Source: Verrucomicrobiota bacterium (lineage in GTDB: Bacteria > Verrucomicrobiota > Verrucomicrobiia > Palsa-1439). Taken from it: 42,753 nt of DNA. A program made the translations under genes and the position numbers. Below are positions 40,150 to 42,753 of this stretch, one piece after another. The stretch covers positions 1-42,753 of the forward strand of contig VHCW01000035.1 of NCBI GenBank assembly GCA_016871575.1. The letters are read 5' to 3'. Each line of letters starts with the position of its first letter. Within the stretch, counting starts at the first letter, position 1. Below the pieces are notes generated by a model. That model did not search any database. It had not been told where the DNA came from and saw nothing but the letters and a program-made list of their open reading frames with translations.

Positions 40150-41832
40150 ATGGCCAAGAAAACACTCCAGAAGAAACCTGCTCGCAAACCAGCACCGGGA
40201 CTCGATCAAGAGGAGAAAAACCTCAAGATCAAGGAACTGATCAAGCTCGCCAAGGAACAGGGCTACCTGACCTATGGCGACATCAGTGATGTCTTGCCCA
40301 ACAAGATGATTTCGCCGGACGAACTGGATTCGATCATCATCACCCTGCGGGGGATGGACATCGAAATCATTGACGCCTCGGAGGTGGACCGTTTCAAGCG
40401 CGAGAGCGAGGAGGACAAGGAGCCGCCCTCCAAGACCGATTCACGCCTCGACATCCTCGACGACCCCGTCCGCATGTACCTCAAGCAGATGGGACAGGTG
40501 CCGTTGCTCACCCGCGAACAGGAAGTGGAAATCTCCAAGCGCATCGAGACCGCCGAACTGAAAGTCAAATCCACCATCAACGACTTCGGGTTCACCGCCA
40601 AGGAGCACCTCTCCCTTGCCCGTCGCCTCCTGAACGGGCGCGAACGCTTCGACCGCGTCATCATTGACAAGAAAATTGACAGCCGCGACCAGTACATGCG
40701 CGCCCTGCCCAAGCTGTGCAAGACAGTGGCCCATGCAGACGAACTCGCCGATGCCCGTTACGTCAAGTCCACGAAGGCGACGCTCACCCAGAAGGAACGC
40801 GCCAAGATGCTGCGCGACTTCAAGAAGGCCGACAACGCCCTGCAGAAGCTTTTTGACAAATTCTATTTCAAACAGAAAGTCCTGGAAGAGTTCGTCGAGA
40901 AGGCCAACGAAGTCTGTGAACATTTCGATGGCTGCCTGCGCGAAATCGAAGACCTCCAGCAACAACGCAAGACGCCCGCCACGACCAAACAGTTGCACAA
41001 CGCCCAACGCCGGCTCAAGCACCTCGAACTGCTCAGCCGCATGTCCACCGACGAGTTTCTCAAGACGCACAACGAACTCAAAGTCTGGATGCGCAAGGCC
41101 GTTGCCGCCAAGGCCGAAATGGTCGAGGCCAACCTGCGGCTGGTCATCTCCATCGCCAAGAAATACACCAACCGCGGCCTGAGCTTCCTCGACCTCATCC
41201 AGGAAGGCAACATGGGGTTGATGAAGGCCGTCGAAAAATTCGAGTATCGCCGGGGCTACAAGTTTTCCACCTACGCCACGTGGTGGATCCGCCAAGCCAT
41301 CACCCGCTCCATCGCCGACCAGGCGCGCACCATCCGCATCCCGGTCCACATGATCGAGACCATCAACAAATTGATGCGCATCCAAAAAACCCTCGTTCAG
41401 GAATTCGGACGCGAACCCGTTCCCGAAGAAGTCGCCGAGGAAATGCAGATGCCCGTGGACCGCGTCCGCGCCGTCCTCAAAATGGCGCAACAACCGATCT
41501 CACTCCAGTCGCCCATTGGCGACAGCGAAGACACCAACTTCGGCGACCTCATCGAAGACAAGACCGCCGACAATCCTTCCGACATGGCGTCCTACTCGCT
41601 CTTGAAAGAGAAACTCGGCGAAGTCCTCGACACCCTGACCGACCGCGAACGCAAAGTGCTCCAGCTTCGTTTCGGTCTTGGCGACGGCTATTGCCGCACG
41701 CTGGAAGAAGTGGGCCGGCAATTCCGCGTCACCCGCGAGCGCATCCGCCAGATCGAAGCCAAGGCGCTCCGCAAGATGCGTCACCCCACGCGCCAGCGCC
41801 AGATCGAAGGCTTCCTCCAAGTCCAATTGTAA
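40150..41832 (+). CDS. rpoD: RNA polymerase primary sigma factor (sigma70/RpoD)
   Basis: 560 residues from the ATG at 40150. Region 1.1 at about 20-85, region 1.2 [21 protein letters not shown], a long non-conserved segment (about 150-300), then regions 2.1-2.4: [27 protein letters not shown] and [22 protein letters not shown] (promoter melting and -10 binding), region 3, and region 4.2 [30 protein letters not shown] (-35 helix-turn-helix; listed in parts). It is the housekeeping factor, consistent with the TTGnnn/TAnnnT promoters seen across the window. It lies 27 nt after dnaG. Confidence 0.97.
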   Translation: MAKKTLQKKPARKPAPGLDQEEKNLKIKELIKLAKEQGYLTYGDISDVLPNKMISPDELDSIIITLRGMDIEIIDASEVDRFKRESEEDKEPPSKTDSRLDILDDPVRMYLKQMGQVPLLTREQEVEISKRIETAELKVKSTINDFGFTAKEHLSLARRLLNGRERFDRVIIDKKIDSRDQYMRALPKLCKTVAHADELADARYVKSTKATLTQKERAKMLRDFKKADNALQKLFDKFYFKQKVLEEFVEKANEVCEHFDGCLREIEDLQQQRKTPATTKQLHNAQRRLKHLELLSRMSTDEFLKTHNELKVWMRKAVAAKAEMVEANLRLVISIAKKYTNRGLSFLDLIQEGNMGLMKAVEKFEYRRGYKFSTYATWWIRQAITRSIADQARTIRIPVHMIETINKLMRIQKTLVQEFGREPVPEEVAEEMQMPVDRVRAVLKMAQQPISLQSPIGDSEDTNFGDLIEDKTADNPSDMASYSLLKEKLGEVLDTLTDRERKVLQLRFGLGDGYCRTLEEVGRQFRVTRERIRQIEAKALRKMRHPTRQRQIEGFLQVQL

Positions 41833-41838
41833 CGTTAA

Positions 41839-41889
41839 GGGCAAGAACATTCGCGGATTTCGAGTCCTGGTTCGTTAATCTTCTTGCCC
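41839..41889. terminator. long-loop inverted repeat after rpoD
   Basis: GGGCAAGAA (41839-41847) pairs with TTCTTGCCC (41881-41889) across 33 nt. No T-tract. The phrase GGGCAAGAACAT recurs at about 42478-42489. It may be a weak terminator or a repeat remnant. Confidence 0.35.
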
Positions 41890-41926
41890 CTCCTCCGACA
41901 GCCCTACACCCGCTCGCACGCGGTTC

Positions 41927-41955
41927 TTGTGTTTGAATCGCTCCCTTGATACGCT
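41927..41955 (+). promoter_or_regulatory. putative promoter of the 33-residue peptide gene
   Basis: TTGTGT (41927-41932), 17-nt spacer, TACGCT (41950-41955), 6 nt to the ATG at 41962. No Shine-Dalgarno is present; the predicted transcript starts at the ATG. Confidence 0.45.
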
Positions 41956-41961
41956 GCGCGC

Positions 41962-42063
41962 ATGGATACCAAGAAACCATACGCCGAGCCGACACTGGAA
42001 AAGCGCGACGATCTCGTGGAAGTGACGGAAATGGCTAAGCCGATTTCCGCCGACCCGTTCTAA
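41962..42063 (+). CDS. 33-residue peptide with YxxPxL leader-like motif
   Basis: Encodes MDTKKPYAEPTLEKRDDLVE and a 13-residue end, VTEMAKPISADPF. The pattern KKPYxxPxLxxxxxLxxxT is that of lasso-peptide leader sequences recognised by PqqD-like (RRE) proteins, and of small stand-alone proteins of unknown role. The segment after the Thr is only 11 residues long and lacks a clear ring-forming core, so a processed lasso peptide is not certain. No cyclase, protease or RRE gene is within the window; the right edge is 690 bp away. The gene is preceded by a promoter with leaderless geometry. It is short, so chance cannot be excluded. Confidence 0.5.
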   Translation: MDTKKPYAEPTLEKRDDLVEVTEMAKPISADPF

Positions 42064-42130
42064 CGGCTCGCCTGCCCGAGTTGTGCGAGGGTCTCCCGAC
42101 CCCGCACGGGATTGGCGCCGAACCAAGTGA

Positions 42131-42196
42131 AAGTATTCATCACGCTCCGCGTGATGTTGGCGGGTATGAACCTCATGCGGAGCGTGAGGAGCACTT
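42131..42196. repeat. 66-bp palindromic element
   Basis: Imperfect 20-bp terminal inverted repeats: AAGTATTCATCACGCTCCGC at left, and the complement AAGTGCTCCTCACGCTCCGC at right (17 of 20 alike). The left arm also holds the smaller palindrome ATCACGCTCCGCGTGAT. It is MITE- or REP-like and non-coding. Confidence 0.75.
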
Positions 42197-42205
42197 TGCC
42201 GACGA

Positions 42206-42433
42206 CTACCGCTGCAACGCGTTGATCAGTTCATTGAGCTTGTTCAGGATGTCTTGCACTTCTGATTGCGTAGGCGGATCGCTCACGCTGATGTTCAGCG
42301 TATCAACAGCGCCGGGATTGTTCGCCGTGCCGGCGATGGCGTCGTTGAGTTGTTGCTCGGACACCTCGCCGGTATCGCCTTTGTCACCGGTATCCCCCTT
42401 CCCGCCCCCGGAATTCAAGCATGAACTGAGCAA
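42206..42433 (-). pseudogene. collagen-like lipoprotein remnant or misstarted small CDS
   Basis: 75 codons from a TTG: LLSSCLNSGGGKGDTGDKGDTG, then an acidic helical tail VSEQQLNDAIAG and VQDILNKLNELINALQR. Gly-x-y repeats next to LSSC (a good lipobox) match small collagen-like lipoproteins, but no signal peptide precedes the Cys in any frame: the upstream bases are the GGCAAGAA repeat. Either the N-terminus was lost when repeat DNA was inserted, or a sequencing frameshift hides it. The stop and helical end look genuine. Confidence 0.45.
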
Positions 42434-42753
42434 CTGCTTGGCCTTAACGACGGAGGCATGACGGCAAGAAGATTTCAGGGCAAGAACATGTCCGGATGCG
42501 CAAAGGAGCGAACCACGGAAGACACAGAAGACACGGAAGAAAAAGATTCACCACGAAGACACGAAGGAGACAGATGGGATGAACAGCGAAAACGCGAAGA
42601 CGCAAAGAGCACAAAAAAAAGATTACCCACGGTGATTGCATTTGCGGGAGAGTGGGAAAAGCTTTGTAAGTAGGCCGGGCGCAAGCACTTATTTTGCTTC
42701 CGGTTTGGCGGCCGTTATGGTTCAACATAGGGATGCAAAACAAATCATCCTCA
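42434..42753. repeat. low-complexity dispersed repeat at the right edge
   Basis: From about 42500 to 42640 the plus strand consists of short variants of ACCACGAAGACACGAAGG and GCGAAGACGCAAAGAG. Open frames on both strands are translations of the repeat (TEDTEDTEE, SSVSSVSSV). Similar sequence occurs at about 14735-14790 and 23008-23030. From 42641 to the edge I see no gene. Confidence 0.65.

Noticed and set aside
42458-42673. A 71-codon plus-strand frame rich in TEDTEDTEE
   Set aside because: Direct translation of the low-complexity CACGAAGACACGAAG repeat, with comparable frames on the other strand.

Overview
This is a GC-rich bacterial chromosome segment that is gene-dense but broken by repeat-rich gaps. 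No rRNA or marker gene fixes the taxonomy. A Ser/Thr kinase fused to an FGE/SUMF1 domain, secreted GHL10-like and beta-propeller glycoside hydrolases, GDP-heptose genes, a K+-dependent membrane pyrophosphatase, toxin-antitoxin pairs and many short palindromic repeats suggest the Planctomycetes-Verrucomicrobia group, perhaps a Limisphaerales/Pedosphaera-like verrucomicrobium. That is inference only.

Layout. (1) 0-6.7 kb, minus strand: a polyamine cluster of agmatinase, homospermidine synthase, ornithine/lysine-type decarboxylase and class III aminotransferase, followed by a FucP-like sugar symporter. Agmatinase and the decarboxylase would both supply putrescine, the synthase would make homospermidine, and the aminotransferase could drain putrescine. 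(2) 6.9-13.9 kb: a lipoprotein, then a coupled set (coiled-coil/TM protein, HU-like protein, HisRS, AspRS) and the pyrophosphatase hppA with a strong terminator. (3) 13.9-18.7 kb: a repeat-rich accessory zone around glmS. It holds four copies of a 67-bp inverted repeat, two copies of a 73-bp element each followed by a 21-bp-period array, a DUF2283-like gene, and a vapBC cassette enclosed by a second copy of the glmS 3' end. (4) 18.7-26.8 kb: kinase-FGE fusion, pyrF, ispE overlapping a tRNA-Gln(UUG), a second toxin-antitoxin pair, and a secreted glycoside hydrolase operon whose third gene looks truncated. (5) 26.9-33.3 kb, plus strand: a heptose/cell-envelope operon (heptose-1-P nucleotidyltransferase, heptose kinase, gmhA, epimerase, GT2, GT39-like) with an IS200-like/RAYT transposase and its palindromes inserted in it. 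(6) 33.5-37.6 kb: SDR and rhomboid protease pair, GT4 glycosyltransferase, secreted repeat protein. (7) 37.7-41.8 kb: cvpA-like, dnaG and rpoD, a variant of the macromolecular-synthesis operon. (8) 41.9-42.75 kb: a 33-codon gene with a YxxPxL leader-like motif, a 66-bp palindromic element, a collagen-like remnant and low-complexity repeats.

Two signals stand out. One is the glmS 3'-end duplication (82 bp, 77 identical, all four coding differences synonymous) bracketing vapBC, which looks like an integrated cassette with attL/attR-like ends. The other is that at twelve gene starts, almost all at the head of a transcription unit and without a Shine-Dalgarno sequence, a sigma70-like promoter ends 6-9 nt before the start codon, suggesting widespread leaderless transcription.
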